A stretch of DNA of 64,000 nt from Pisaster brevispinus (Eukaryota; Echinodermata; Asteroidea; Forcipulatida; Asteriidae): assembly GCA_023634235.1 (NCBI GenBank), contig JAMKCF010000020.1, forward strand, positions 5,890,001 to 5,954,000. The letters run 5' to 3'. This document shows positions 23,101 through 38,100 of the stretch, piece by piece (position 1 is the stretch's first letter; every line of letters starts with the position of its first letter). Both the position numbers and the translations under genes were made by a program. The notes beneath the pieces were generated by a model that did no database searches, was not told where the DNA came from, and saw only the letters and a list, made by a program, of their open reading frames with translations.

Positions 23101-26100
23101 AACTCTAACCGTACTTTCTTGTTTGTCTTTTGTATTCAACCGCGCATTCTTTTGTGTTTCTCATGAATGCTGTACATAAAAAATGTAACCCTTATTTTCA
23201 TTGATTGAGATACATGTTAATGTTAACTGATTCAGCTGTTTAGCATAGTGCTGGTAAGTATTCACTGAGGATCCTGTTACAGGGTGTGTGATTGAGTGTG
23301 TACAGAGGGTTGCAGTTAGTCCCTCCTGCAGTGGTCTAGATGTGTCTTACGCCATGTTCGCATTGGATTAATGTTTTACCGAGACCGTGGTTAACATTCC
23401 AATAGGTGAAACTTACCAGCGTCCACACTTGGATTAATGACGTGGGTAAGCTAACCGACACGACCGGTAAAACTAACCGATTAACTTAGGACAGACACAA
23501 GAGGGCGCTATTGCCGTGACCTTTGACCGGGGTGCATGACAGCGAGAGTGCAACCGAGCTTCCGTCCATGTAAATTACGAGTACGTGGGACGTGTAAATA
23601 CTTACATAATACGTGTACACTACGTGTGGCGCGGAGGGTCGGGGGACCGGATGTGGCTTTTTACCGGGATGGCTTTTACCCAGATCGCGTTTGCACTGGA
23701 CTTTTCGACTCGGTTAAACTGACCTGGTCAATTTAACCAGGCAGACGTGGGTTGGTTAAACTACCCATTCGGGCCGGGTAAGTTAAAATGTACCTGGGAG
23801 GGAAACTTCCTGGGCTGTTCGCATTGGACTTAAAATGGTTAAGTTACCCATTTGCTCGGTTAGTTTACCCAAAATAAGTCCAGTGCGAACAGGGCTTTAG
23901 ACAGGTATGAGATGTGTTTTAAGATTGGCTCACCAGATTGGAGGCTAGAGACTCTTACTGTATAATAATCAAGCTGTAGCTAACTAGTTCTTGTGTCTAT
24001 GTGTATGCAATTATTACCAGTTTAATGCATGTCTTTCCTGTCAAGTTCAAGAGGTTAGTTGTGTTTGTGTGTACATTTCCTACACTCCTAACCTCTAGTT
24101 GTACATCCTGTACATTTGGCTGGAAGCTCAATTGTGAAACCATCACCATGCAAGCCGGAAAGTGAAGATTTGGGTGTTGTTACTTGTATCTTTGTTTAAA
24201 AGTAGGTCAAGTCATACAAAATGGTTGCACTGCACACTACATGTACACCTTAAGGATTAAACTAACCAAATTTCAATATCTTTCAAAAAATTAAATTACG
24301 TAAATGGCAAATTTGGTAACTAGGGCACTGACTAAGCTCCACTCCAATTGTGTGAAATGCCAATAAAAGAATACACAACAAGAGCCAACAAACACATACA
24401 TGTATGTAGGTACATAGTTTGTTGGCTTTTTGCACAATGAGGCTCCTACAAGGATGTAAAATGCTGGCAACTTTGCTAGGGCATTAGGGTTTAACTTTGT
24501 ATTCAAATTTCCTTGAAGAACAGCTGGTTTATCATTCCCAGTTTCTTCATCAGCTCTCAGGTGAAACTTATCTACGCTAGGCTTACTATCTACTCAAGTG
24601 AGACTTATGCAGTTGGCCGACTGGGGTGAAACACATGTCATAACACACCAGGGATACATGGACAAAAACATAATATAAAAGGTTAGTGTGTGGAAACATG
24701 TCAAACAAATTAGTCTAGTTGAGTTCACTATATTTTTAACACTTTTAAAACTGTTTGGCTACAAAGTGAGTGATGCCAAATGTGGGTGTATTCCAGTGGT
24801 TACAAGTTTCCCAGGGCAGGAAATTGTGCATTGTAGGCTACATGTACAATATTGAAAGGCAATTTATCTCACTTAAATGCATTATCAAGTGGATTAAGGG
24901 AGTGGCAATATGGCCACCCACTGGCTTCAATTTGGTCTCAATTGTACCCTACATGTATGCAGCCAACACGCTTACTCTTGAAAGACCTGATTTCTTCCTT
25001 TCTAAAACAGAAATCCTGAAAATCTATTAAGAACCAGTTTTATGGTAATTCACTAGCACATTAGACATGGCCAACCAAGATGGCTGATATAGTTGATAAA
25101 CCATACATGTATACCAGTATGCAGCAATATGCCAAGTAATACACACTACATTACACATGGTCCCAGCAAACCAGCATGTTCATTATGTTCAAAATACTAG
25201 CAGGCCTACTCAATTTAAGAAACCCAACCATATTCAAGGACATGTAAAGTACATGTGTGCCCATAAAGCCACAAAATGATCAACCAGGTTGGGTTCACAG
25301 CACCAGACTGCATGTGCAAGGCCATGATGCTCTACATGGACAATTTTCACTTCTCTATTTTCCTGCATATAAGAAGCTGCTTATCTGACCATGATATGTA
25401 CATGTGTACAAAAACCACACTGCAGGTGAGTTATCCATCGGTGCACTTAAAGTGATGGTCACTGCACATGTATGAAATCTTAGTTCATACTGTAAAATAA
25501 TCCTTCATCCAGGTAATCCTAGCAGTATAATTTTAATTTACATAAAACCTACACGTACATGTGTTGTGTCATTTTTTAGAAAACAAGCTATGATGAAACC
25601 TACCGAGGAACTATGCTATTCATGTGGGCTTACAGAAGGGCCCTTGTAAGGTCTTTTACACAAAGGAACAATGGACCCTCAGAGTTTTTCTTTAGAAAAG
25701 GGAATAATAGAACAACAACAGAAGGACCCCACAAACCCGATCCATAAGGTTGTGTGTGTGTGTGTGCCTTCATATTCACTACCTTTTGGAGACCGAGAAC
25801 AAAACAGAAAAGGGAAAACAAAGGGTCTCCATAGGGAAATTCTAAAGACTGGGTTGCTCCACAAGGAATTTTGTGTACAAAGTCTATGGGAGGTTCTTAA
25901 CTACAGGGACAACATTAGGAAAGAACAAAAGATGTCTCCACAGGGATGCGAAAAATAGAATGTGTGAGCGCGCTCGTGTATACGAAGTGTGGACCTGAAA
26001 ACAAAAGAGGTTCACATAATGTACGGACTTGAAACACTATGTGGACTTACACACATCTTGAGGAATAGGATTTTCCTCAAGTGTATAGAACAAAGGAATG

Positions 26101-29100
26101 TCCACAATCTCTTCACGCTATGGTGCCATGTACCAACTGAATGACCCGTGTGGCGATGTACATGTACTGTACTAATACTATAGCGAGTGGTAGCGAGTGG
26201 TGCCTGGTGGACCTGTGTGTTTGTGGTCATGGTGCATCGCCTTATACTTTGACACCTTAATCTTGTTTCAGTGTTTTGGGGGTACATGTGTGTGTGTACC
26301 TGCCTGATACACCAAGCACCTTATACACAGGAAAATATGGTAATGAGTACATGTACAGTAATTGTGCACTATACTCCTCACTATACAAGAGTGAAACTTC
26401 TAGAAATGTGGGAATAGACATTGTGACCAACCACCAGAGTTCAGCCAAGCTCAAACACATGTGAAGAATGGCTGCTACTGTTAATAACAAAGAATTGAAT
26501 ATTAGGTTACACATTTTCTAAGAAATATGTGTGAGTTCTGTTTAGAATGTGTGACTGGTGAATGTCTGTTAGAGTTCCTTCATGTGGAATAAATTAGATC
26601 CCCAGTGTGTGTAAACATATGCTGATGGTATTGTATCAACTGGACCATTGTTAAAATGGAAGGCATAACAAAGAAAATTGTCACACCGTGGTTCTAAGAT
26701 TTAGTCAGTTTTATAATCTGACACCAAGCTGGGAAGCCTTGAGAGGTCAATGGTAGGGGATTAGATTGAAGGTGTGGGCTAACTCCTCTACATTTCAAGT
26801 GCCCTTGGTTATATAATTGTTATATCATGATTGGTTAAAGGGATGGAACAATCATGGAGGAGGGACTGGTACTACATTGATTGGTTTCAGAGATGACAGG
26901 CAATTGCACGTACTAATCAATGCAGGAACATGTATTATTGACCTTCATTACATATTTACAACTGATGTCTTCCCCTTTCTATTCACTGTCCATTGTTTGT
27001 TTTTAACCTGAACCAACATATTTATGAGCATAATACAACCTTTGGGATATTATATATATTTTTATGTTTTGTTCATTTAGAGTATCAAGTAATAATCAGG
27101 GTTCTGCCAAGGATTTCTGAAGTGCTGGAAATGTTTTTCTCTGGTGTGGTTTTATGGCGAGACATTCAGTGTGCAGCATGCGTGGTAATGAGGTCAAAAG
27201 CCAGATTTTATTTGCAGCAAAAAGGTGGTCTTGGACCCTTTGAAGATTTCGCGTGAAAGTGCGACATGGCCCTTTGAAACTGATGGAAAGCCCATCGAGA
27301 TCAGTGTTAGGCCAACATGGAGTTTTCTTGAAAATTTACCAAAGTATTATTAGAACCCCCTTTCCCCAATCTAACCCCTCAAAGACATTTACATTTTCAC
27401 CTGAAGTGTACTAAGTTTTCACACTTTTCGTTGAACAGCTTAATATTTTTTGTGAACTCGACTGTTTCAAGCAGGAACATATTTTTGGTGAACTTGACTG
27501 TTTCGAGCAGGAAGGAGACAAATGAGGTCGATATTACGTTGAACAAAGGGGTCTGCATGTTAGACCAAACAAACAAAAAACTTCTGTCTCCGGTTACATG
27601 CCATTTTAAAATAGACATTCACCGAGTCACACGTTTCAAACAGAACTCACACATATTTCTTAGAAAATGTGTAACCTAATAATCAATTATTTGTTATTAA
27701 CAGTAGCAGCCATTCTTCCAGGTATTTGAGCTTGGCTGAACTCTGGTGGTTGGTCACAATGTCTCTTTTCACATTTCTAGAAGTTTCACTCTTGTATAGT
27801 ATCAGGCACAGTACCCCCAAAACACTGAAACAAGATTCAGGTGTCAAATTATTTTCAAGCCGAATAAAAAGTTTTGGGTCCCGTTATAAAGTTAGGGTCG
27901 GTCAGGTAACCGGAAACAGAACATTTATTTTGTTTGGCCTCACCGGGAGAAATTTTGGAAAATCTGGGAAAATCTTAAATTTAGCCACTGCGGGGAAGCA
28001 CTTTTCTGAACCCTGTGCACTGACTGGAGACTATAGAGACACCATTGAGTTTAATTAGTGTTCTGAAGGTCCCACTGACATGTTGTGGCCTGATTTGACA
28101 GCTACCCATACCAGTACATGGAAGGCCATTACCCCTAGATGAGCTATTGGCCCAGTGAGGGTTACTCCATGGGGGTTCTGTTCTCTCATCAATCATAGTA
28201 CTGTACTAGGCCCAACTCTACTAATTCACTATGATGATGTACTGCATTTGTAGAATGCCCAGGGTAAAGAACAACTGGTTCAGGTTCAATGACAGCTTCT
28301 ACAATAATGGGAATATTAAACCTTGGTTAAAATATTAAATTTTCACTCTTTTGATTTGTGAACATGTACAATTACTTTTAAATACAAATTTGCAGATAGA
28401 AAGAACATTAGTCCCAGCAGATACACTGATACATACAACAGCACCAGTTATTATAAGTCAGGTGCATTTTGATGAAACTTACACAATAGCAGTGTTGGTT
28501 ATACAATGTACATGTACAGTACATTGTACATCAAAGTACCACTCTTACTTTAATGATGTTTAGGTCAAGCAAATTACCTAATTTGGGCATTGCTTACATT
28601 GTGACAATATTTATTTGTAAATATGATCCCATGTATTGATACTGCCTTCCTGTACAGACATACCTGCATTCCTATACCAGCTATGATACACTAGTCCCTG
28701 TGGCGCCTTTCTTTATACAATGAAACATGATCCCAACGATCTGACCACAGAGCCCCACAGAAAAACATTACCATGATTATTTTTTCAACAGGGATGTAAC
28801 CAGACCAGGTTGAAGTGGAAATCAAATCTGTTGCAACTAGTTGAAGGCACCACAATTGGAACCAATGAAAGATAAGACTCGAAACATATTTTGTAAATAT
28901 GTTAAAAGCAAAACAGGTGGATCGTGATATGCACAAAACAGGTTTCCATCAAAAATTTCAATTTATAAAATTCAAAAATTGCATTTTAATTTTTGTACTT
29001 ATTCATTTGTTGTTCCATGTACAATTTTAATTTGTCATACATGGCCTATATATGTATATATTTATTAAGGGATATTCCACAAAAATGTTTTTCATTCCAT

Positions 29101-32100
29101 AGTGTATATTTCAGGCATATCTCATCCAGGTGAACTTTTATAAACTAAAACATTGTTGCCCTTTTACTTTTAGCGTTTGGCATGTGTTTACATGTAAGCC
29201 ATCTTTACAAACTTAAGAAGTGCTAGTGTGCATGTAAAGGTAAAGTTCGTCCCGGTCATGTAGCTGTTTTTGGCAGAGTGAATCACTGCATTGATTTCCT
29301 GCCTAGCTCCTTTCCCCCTGATATATCTCTGCTGACACTGGTTCCTTTCTATCGTTCATACAATCCATTCTATCCTCAAACTTTATTACTCCAAGCGGAA
29401 TGTATTCCCCCTTCTTACTGCATGAGTTGCGCAACGAAAAGACAAGTAGAAAAATAAAATAAAAAGGAAGTTAGATTGACAGCCAGGATTCAAGAGAGTT
29501 ATTCAGCTGTAACTAAGTTATCTAACCTGTATTCTCATTGTGTCACAAAATGGCTTTGTATACTGTAGCAATGCATAGCAAGACCTTCCCTTACTCTGAG
29601 CACTTTTGTAAAAGTTAAGCATCTACATAAAAAAAGGACCCTGGACTGTATTCTCAACTCAACTGCAGCATCCCTCCCTGTTCTCTGCCCTTGGCACAGA
29701 GACTGACTGGCAATTTAGAGGCCAACTATTTCTCCTGTAATGACATTAAGGATCTCAAAATTGAGTCACAGCGTTGTAATTTACTTACGTACTCTGTGTA
29801 TTTATAGGATGTTTGTCTGGACTTGAGGACACATAATCTCCGCATTCATTTTTCTCAGGAAATGGCCCCAAAATGTGTTAACCTTTTTAATTGAAATGAC
29901 GTACATTGCTTTGTACTGTTATCACAGCTTTAAAGGGACAGTGTACAATTTCTACTGTAAAGGACCTCATTGACAACAGTTTCCTCAAGTAATCCCTCAC
30001 TTTCAGATGTCATTTCTTTAAGTTGAAATATTTGAAAGGAGGATTGGACTGACTCCCACTTCAAAAGGCTTTGGTTTTTACTCTCTGATATCACACATAA
30101 TGGCCCTATTGTCGGTCTTAAGGAGTCAAGATGGCTCAAACTCCTATGGATAGCTGTTACAATTTTAGAGGAATTAAAAACTTAACATCTTAAGTGAAGA
30201 GTTGTGGAACTAACATTGACAAAATATTCCATTAAGTGGACACTTCACTTCTTTAAGAAAAACAGAAAATCAGCAAAGAAGGAGTCTGGGGAAAAAAACA
30301 ACACTGGCATACATTAAGAGAGGCACCAATACAGACAAGGGTCATGCCTATGGATTTGAATCAAAGAAGAAGTTAAACAGTAGAAGGGTTGTGGCCTTGC
30401 TACTGTACCTGAAGAGTGTATTGGCATCCCTTCAGTGGTACCAGACCCTTGTTCTCCCATCTCCCCTGGTGCATCTGTAACGTAATCCTCATCGTCTACT
30501 CCCCCACTACCTTCAGCGAACACCAGATCAGGGTCTCCTTGTGCCTGCAAAATCACAACAAAAGTAGTATCTAATGTTAAAGGATAATACTGTAGTGTAA
30601 GAACATGTACATCACTGGCTTTGGGAATTTAACAAACAAACAACCTGTGAAAATTTCATAAAATTAGGCAGTCATTTTCAGAGGGAAAACAAGAAAAGAA
30701 AAAGAAGTTAATGTTTCTGATATTCATAGAACAAATCTTAAAATTGTATTTGAAGATAACATATTTGATTAGCCCTTCACTCTCGGATGCCAAATATATT
30801 ATGTTGGCCTCTTTCTTGTTCCCGATCCATCCTGGCTGGGGAAGGTTTTCCAGAAGACGCCAAAACATACTCGGTGTACAAGTGTAGAGGGTAGTGTAGT
30901 GGGTAGTGTAGTGTAGTATTTATTTCTATGTGTGTGGTATTGATTTAAACTGTGGTGAACAGACATCCCAAGGCAAAACATGCAGTTAGTCTACTCCAAG
31001 AACAACAAACAAGTTCAAACTCAAGAATGCAGTACATGTTCCCAAGATTTTACATAATGCAATAAATGGCAGCAATATGGATTGTACAGCAGGCGTGTAA
31101 CTTATCAATCAACACAGACAGAACACTCTTTTTTTCTCTCCTGATTAAATAAAACAAACAAACAAACAAACAAACAAACAAACAAACAAATAATAAAAAT
31201 CCACAAAACATGGGAGGCTTCATGAAATAAATGATTCAAGTTCATCCAAATTTTTGATGACATCTATACAACATGCATGTTTGTATGGGTATTTGTACTG
31301 TATTGGATTGAAGATGTTGCTATATGTTGTTCAATCTGGAGCATGTAGTGGTATTTGATATGGACAAACCTTATTTATTAATTCAGCGAGATTCTTTAAC
31401 TAAAAAACAATTGCTAAAAGTTACATGCCTGGAACATTTGTTTAAGTTTAAGAAAAACAACAACAAAACATTGAAATTTGCACTTTTGTTTCTTCCTGTA
31501 AACTTTTAATTGTTGTAGTTGTAATCAGTTTTCTTTTTGTTCTATTGTATTTTACTGTCTTGGTTGTACTTATTTTGTGTTTTGTTTTCAACCTGTTTTC
31601 TTGTAATATAATGTAGTATGTGTTTTGCAATGGACTGGGTATCAGTGGAAACCAGCTTTCATACTCAGCTGATTTTCCCCAGTTAAAATAAAGTATCAAT
31701 AAAGTATTTTAAAAAGTACATAAATAGGGGCCTGGGGCTTACCATGTTTTACAGCTACAAAAGAATTGAAGAAAATGTGTATGAATTGCCAACCCTCTTA
31801 CTGTAATTTCTGCAAAACTAAGTAGGGCATATAAAAGAAATGTAGTACTACTTTACAACAGTTGATTTGTGGTGAGGCAATCGAAACTAGCAATTGACAA
31901 CTCTTTGAATAAGTCTTTCATTTCAGTGAGACTGAAGTGAGCTCAGCACGGCTCTGCACACTTGTCAATACACATTAATGATTCCAGCATCACAAACACG
32001 AGTTGTGCTACCCTGAGAGCTGTATGTATTAATGTAGTTCCAATGCTCATTTGGAATGTGAAGTTCACAGTGGCAGATTAAGTGCTCTGTACACAATGTT

Positions 32101-35100
32101 AAGGACATTGATTGCATTCAGACATCAAGCAACAGTTAACAGGTTTTTTTCTGCTGCTACACTGGGTTTTATGTCTGTATGTAATGACATGAACACATCC
32201 AATATATAACTTCATGTAATTGTAAGCACGCACCTGATCAATCAAAGTGAAGGAAGATGTATGGGTTGGTGAGAATATTGTGTTCTCTTCTGAGTTTTAA
32301 ATATGTAGTGGAATCACGACCTACTGACAGACCATCTAAAGTATGCAACATATTGAACTTGTAACATCATTATCATGTACGGAGACTGGGCATACATCTT
32401 TTATTCTAGATTATCCATTGTGTCATCTGGTGGACTTCAAAACCTTTAGCAATTTTCATGAGATTGGTTTTCATTCTTCTAGAAGAAGGAAAAACCATGT
32501 TAATAATGGTTCGTTTATTATAGGGACCATAATTTATTCTTGATGAAAACTCGCTGATCTGATGTGAAAAAGCTTCACAACTGAAACTAACCAATACTAT
32601 GTACAAAACACAACGCCCCATATAAACCTGCATTGCACTTAAATAAAGTGCATTAGACAACATCAGAGACAAATGTGTGTTTGACAGCAATCCATGCAAA
32701 AACGCTTTTGGAAAACACCATTTCAGATTTCCCTGTGGGTTTGCGACTTTTTCTTTTGATTAAATACACTTACTAGTTTTGATACACTGAAAAAGAAAAT
32801 TCTGAAATTGTCTTTGGCAGTTCTCAAAACAATGTTTTTAATTTGTTCAAACACTGCACAGCGTAGAGATCCATTGGATGGACTCCCCAATGTATTGCAT
32901 CAAGATGACACATTACTGCTGTATAAATAATCATGCAGTAGCACAAAGATATTAAACACTGAAAACGAACGCCAGCAGTTCCACATAAACTCTCTCCAAT
33001 GCCTTCTTTCCCACCCTTTCACATAATCAAAAATTCCCAAGTGTGCCTTCAACAGCACAAAAACCCTTGGCATTCAGAACCTTGTCCCTTTATATTCCAC
33101 TCTCTGCTGTGTCTTCACCTCCCCCCTTCTATTCTCCTACTTTTTTGTTATCAGGCTCTGAATTCACGACCCTTCGTGACATGTATTCTCTTTATGTCGT
33201 GCAGGATTCGAGCACTCAATAAGCCTTCTTGCCTGTAGGGGTATCGGATTATAACATACGCCGGACTGCCTGCCCCGGCCATCCAACCAGACTGCCAGCA
33301 GATTTTTCAGCGCACCTGGGAAAGGCCCCAAATAATGAACATTTTTTAAGCCAGTATTTCAGATGTTTTCCTGGTGGTTTCAGGTTTCGGAAAATTTCTT
33401 TCCCAGGTTGGAATTAATACCTAACCACTTACCAGCATTTGTAGCAATGCAGAGAAGCAGAAGGGGAGTTTGGTGGGGGGGGGGGGGGTGACAGATTTTT
33501 AAACTGCATGAACATACAGTACATGTATCCAGTAGGTAAGTCACATAAATTGTAAAATGTAAACTTCAATTTTTGTGGCTTTCATATTCGTATTCAATTT
33601 GTGTGGCTTTACATGTATGTAAGCCTACATTATCAAAAATAATGTCCATTCTAGGTTAATACATACCTTAGTAACCCAGTATTCAAAGTTTTTAAAGACA
33701 GGTTCCAGCTTTATACAAACAATGATATCTTGCAAGTTCCATCCATCTTGTATTGATCCCTTGCTCAATGTGCAGTGCACTTACATGTGTCTATCCTGTT
33801 GGCCATTTTGGGAGTTAATTATACACACAGGAATCAACTCCCAAAATAGTCAAAATGATACACAAGCATTTTGCAGAGGTGCATTGCATGTCTGCAAGGA
33901 GGCAATACTGTTCATACATGCATTTGTACTGCCTTTGTGCCCTCAATCCTTATTCAAGTATTAATTCAATATATCTTTATTCTTTCTGATATCTTGCCTA
34001 TTAGATCGTCTTTTTAGCAATATAAATATGTAAGATGAGAGAACGAATGGTTCTTACATCTACAGGTAGCATCAAATTTACAGTTTCCGTTTGCTTGAAA
34101 ACAATCCAATAGAATTTCCTATTACATTAATTCTTCAATGTATGTTTTTCTTGTTTGCTTTGGGCTAAAAATATGGGTAACATTTCAACAAGTTGACTTT
34201 GATGTACTGCACTTGTATTTTTTTTTCTGATGGAATTCCAAAGTGCTTGAAAGGTTCTGTAGTCTGGACAGTGACCTCTTGACATTCAAGATTGTACTGA
34301 AGACTAGCAGGAAGAGTTGATAAGTGAGCTCCTTTATTGCCATCAATCAACAAGATTTCATATATAGCAATATAGTACTGTGGGTCATGGTTTATTCATT
34401 ATCATCAACACGTTCAAGCTTGTGGTAACATTTGCTTGCTTTGCCAGAGTGTAACATGATGGAGATGCTTTTATAAATGTGCATGTGTTGTTATGTGACT
34501 AAACATCTTAAGTTTGAACTGTTAGAGTACAGTGTAGGGTACATCATACATGTACAAATTAATTAAATACTGAACATAAAAGTTATGCTAATAAAACCGT
34601 TACAACAAACACTTCAGTGTAAAAAACACTCTTCAAGGCAGGGTACACATTTGGTAATTGTCAAAGACAAGTACCATTACTCACTAGGTGTATCCCAACA
34701 TAATTGTAATGCATAAAATAAACCTGTGAAAATTTGGGCCCAATTGCAAGAAAATAATGCAAGAAAAAACACCCTGGTTGTATAGAATTGTGTGCTTTTG
34801 GATGCCTTAAAAAGGCTTCATGCCTGAAGCCTTTCTCAGATTGAGATTTTTTTGATGAAAATTGCCTCTTTCTCTAAAACTACATTACTTCAAAGGAAGT
34901 CGTTTTCCACGATGTTTTATAACATCAACAGCTCTTCAATACGCCTTACGAAGTAATTTTTATGGTCATTAACTTGTAAAGTGTAATTACCCAAAGTATA
35001 CCCTGCCTTATAAGGATCAAGATTGGTTTGGGTGTGAAGAAACTACAACAATTCACAGACATGAACATGTGCCTGCAGTGTGATTCACCAGCACCCTATT

Positions 35101-38100
35101 TTACAGCACTGCTTACCACAGATTTCTGCACTTAACAGTGCATGATTCTATGGGTTAGAAGCCCAGAATTCTAATGAAAGCAGTGCTATGATGTTGGGCC
35201 CAGATGTCATCCTAAAATTACCCTTACCAATCTCTTAGTACATCATCAAGAGATCTGACAATCAAATCTGTCATTTACAAAAGTGTTCATATTTAAATAT
35301 CTCTTTAGCCAATGCAGCCTGGGAATTTTCCTAGCTCTAAGGAACTAATCAAGTCAAGTTTACCATTCCCCAAATTAATTATTCAAATGAGATCTTGAGA
35401 ATGCAATCTAGATCAGCCTCAATAAAAACAACTTGCCAGACAGCCACTTATGTTAATGGTTAATCCCTGAAGGATTACAGGTCTTAGTCTGCCAATTGGA
35501 TTCTCACCACTTTACAATAATGGTGGAGTGCTCAAGGCGCTAGAATTAGTGCTGAGGACTCCCCAAGCTCAGCAGCAACACTGTAAAGACTCTCAACGTT
35601 TGCGTTGCTCAAGATAAAAATGCTACATCACCAATAACAGAGACTCTCTTATTCTTGAATGAGGCTGAAAGGTTGGATGGAAATATAATTCTTTCGGTTG
35701 CTTTAAGAATAACACGTACCTCTGTAATCTCATTAACTGCGTACATGCTGAGATTAAACAAGCACCGACCCATCACCTCTGTGACTCATAATAAATATTT
35801 CTGCTTGAAATGATACATATGTACATGTATATTGGTAGGAGAAAATTTGTACTGGCTTAAATTGACCCAAAATACCATCTGGCTAGAATTTATATTATTA
35901 ACTGTTAGATGAAATGATGTACATGAACAATTTGAGTACCAGTAGCATTAAGGTTTTTAATATTAGTTTAAAAAGATAATAAATGAAAAACATTGTACAT
36001 CCCTCCCCTACTCAAAGAAATAATGGTTTAAAAGGGCCGCCTTTTGGTAATGAAATATGAGTAAATACATAGCTGAGTTTTTGAATGTGCATGGTGTGTA
36101 GGAACCATCTGTCTGCTAAGCACAACTCTGCATTTAACACCCTCAGAGTTTTGGAGTACATTTGTATTTGAGAGGGCAAGGCCATACATTTTGCAAAGGG
36201 CATTTCATTTGGGAAATCCTGGTCTATGGGAAATTGTTGTGGTGGAAGCTAGGCCAAGACTGGGGCAACAGAAGTCATGGCCTCTGTGTAATTCCAGGCC
36301 TGCATTTGACAGAAACAGAAACAGGGCTGCCCTGCCATTGCAGACCAATGGAGCATACCATATTTAGAGTTGTCACACCCCTATAGTTCTTAAAAAGTTG
36401 TATTACTTACTGGCTACAGTGTGCATTTGGAAGACAAGAATTCTTGACCAATAGGAAATCCTGGATATAGCGTCACATGGGAACGTCACATGGGAACATC
36501 CGGCCTTTGTAGTCATTTCCTTAATGCCAACTTTTTAATGCCAATCACTTGAGCTACCTGTACATGTACCATACTACTCTTAAATAAATATAGGCCTACA
36601 TGTAGACACATACACATACATGAGTGCATGTATGACAAAATCAAGACAGTCTCAAGCAGTTTGTAAGTTATTGTGAAGTTTTGTTACGGTTATCTGAACC
36701 GTCAGAAAGTATTAAACTGTGTAACTGTTTAACCAGCACAGGCCTACATGTAACTGAAAAGAATCTTTCAGTGTCATTTGATTTTTTTTATAATCTTTGA
36801 ATCAATCTTCAAGGACACTGTAAATGGTGCTTTCTGGTCTACAATTGTTTAACTTGTGACTGCTCAATCTTGGCAGCTACATGTACATCACACAAAGACA
36901 AAGATGAGTATTTTGTACCTTGAGATCACTACATCATCTGATCCCTATTAGAAACCATCAATTTGTCGAAGTAAAGGAAGTCATAACTGATTCCGTGTAA
37001 ACACTTAAATATGTCTTTTCTTCGATATTATTTACAGCAAGTGCTGCTCAATTACAATTTCACAAAATTAAGTTTCAATGTTGTAACCTTAGACGTTATT
37101 ATAAATACATCCTCATTTTGGTTCCAACTGGCTTGTTTATGACTGAGAAAACCTCATGGTTATTCTACGCCAGTTTTGCAATCCTATGCTCACAGGGCGA
37201 CAATGATGTATCCCTCAAGGTCACGTTTAATTTTGTAATGTGCACAAATTAACCCATGCAGCTTATGACAAAAATTGGGGCACCACCAACCTCTGGCAAG
37301 TATTTATGGCGACAGCTGTGAATTGATGAGGCATAGTATAAACATTGTAACACAAGACTCAGTACGCAGATATAAACACACACTTCAAAGACCAGATCTC
37401 ATGTTGACTGTCTAGATTTTGTTTGAAATTCATGGTACTGTATTTACATGACAAGGACTATATATTTCTTTGGACTTGGTGGTTTGTATTTAGAAACAGC
37501 TTGTATAACCTCGGCAGTTCCTGTAAATAAGAACTAGATTTTATTTTAATATGGGTGCTTTGTCAACAAACAGCTATAGTGTGTACATGTACCCTGTCAT
37601 TGTGTCAACCACCATTTTTCTGTCAGTCGTTCCAGCCGTGTAAAGGTTACAAACAAGAGTAAGTGCATACATGTATGCACATGTAATAACTGCCTCTGTC
37701 CAGGCAAAATCTTGGCAAAAAAGACTGGCAAAATACAGCCATAGAGCAAGAACCAGAACACCAGTCACAACAAATTTACAGGTACTGTACAAGGCATGAT
37801 ACTTTGTACTTTGGCTAATAACCCCTGTCAGCTACAAGTAAGCAAGATTTTCCTGTGCTTAGCAAATTGGCAGGCTTAGCTAAATCACTTCGACATTTGC
37901 CAAGAACAAATTGAAAAGAGAGCAACCAATGACAATTAGTTCTTTGGCCCTTCATCCCCAAGTGGTCTACATGATGATATGAAAGGCCAATGCAAATCCT
38001 TTTACATGCATATGTACAGTATTACTACATGTAGATTTTAACACTATTATGTAGTTTAATCGAACATTATTTTCACTGGATGTATCAACAACCTTTTAAC

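Larger units (their letters stand above)
20833..30408 (-). other. Syndecan intron 2 (9.6 kb)
   Basis: A phase-1 intron between the GAG-attachment exon and the SEA-like exons. Apart from the repeats listed separately, it has only short frames without splice support. A (TA)n run lies at about 21998-22018 and a (GT)n run at about 25748-25766. Confidence 0.75.
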
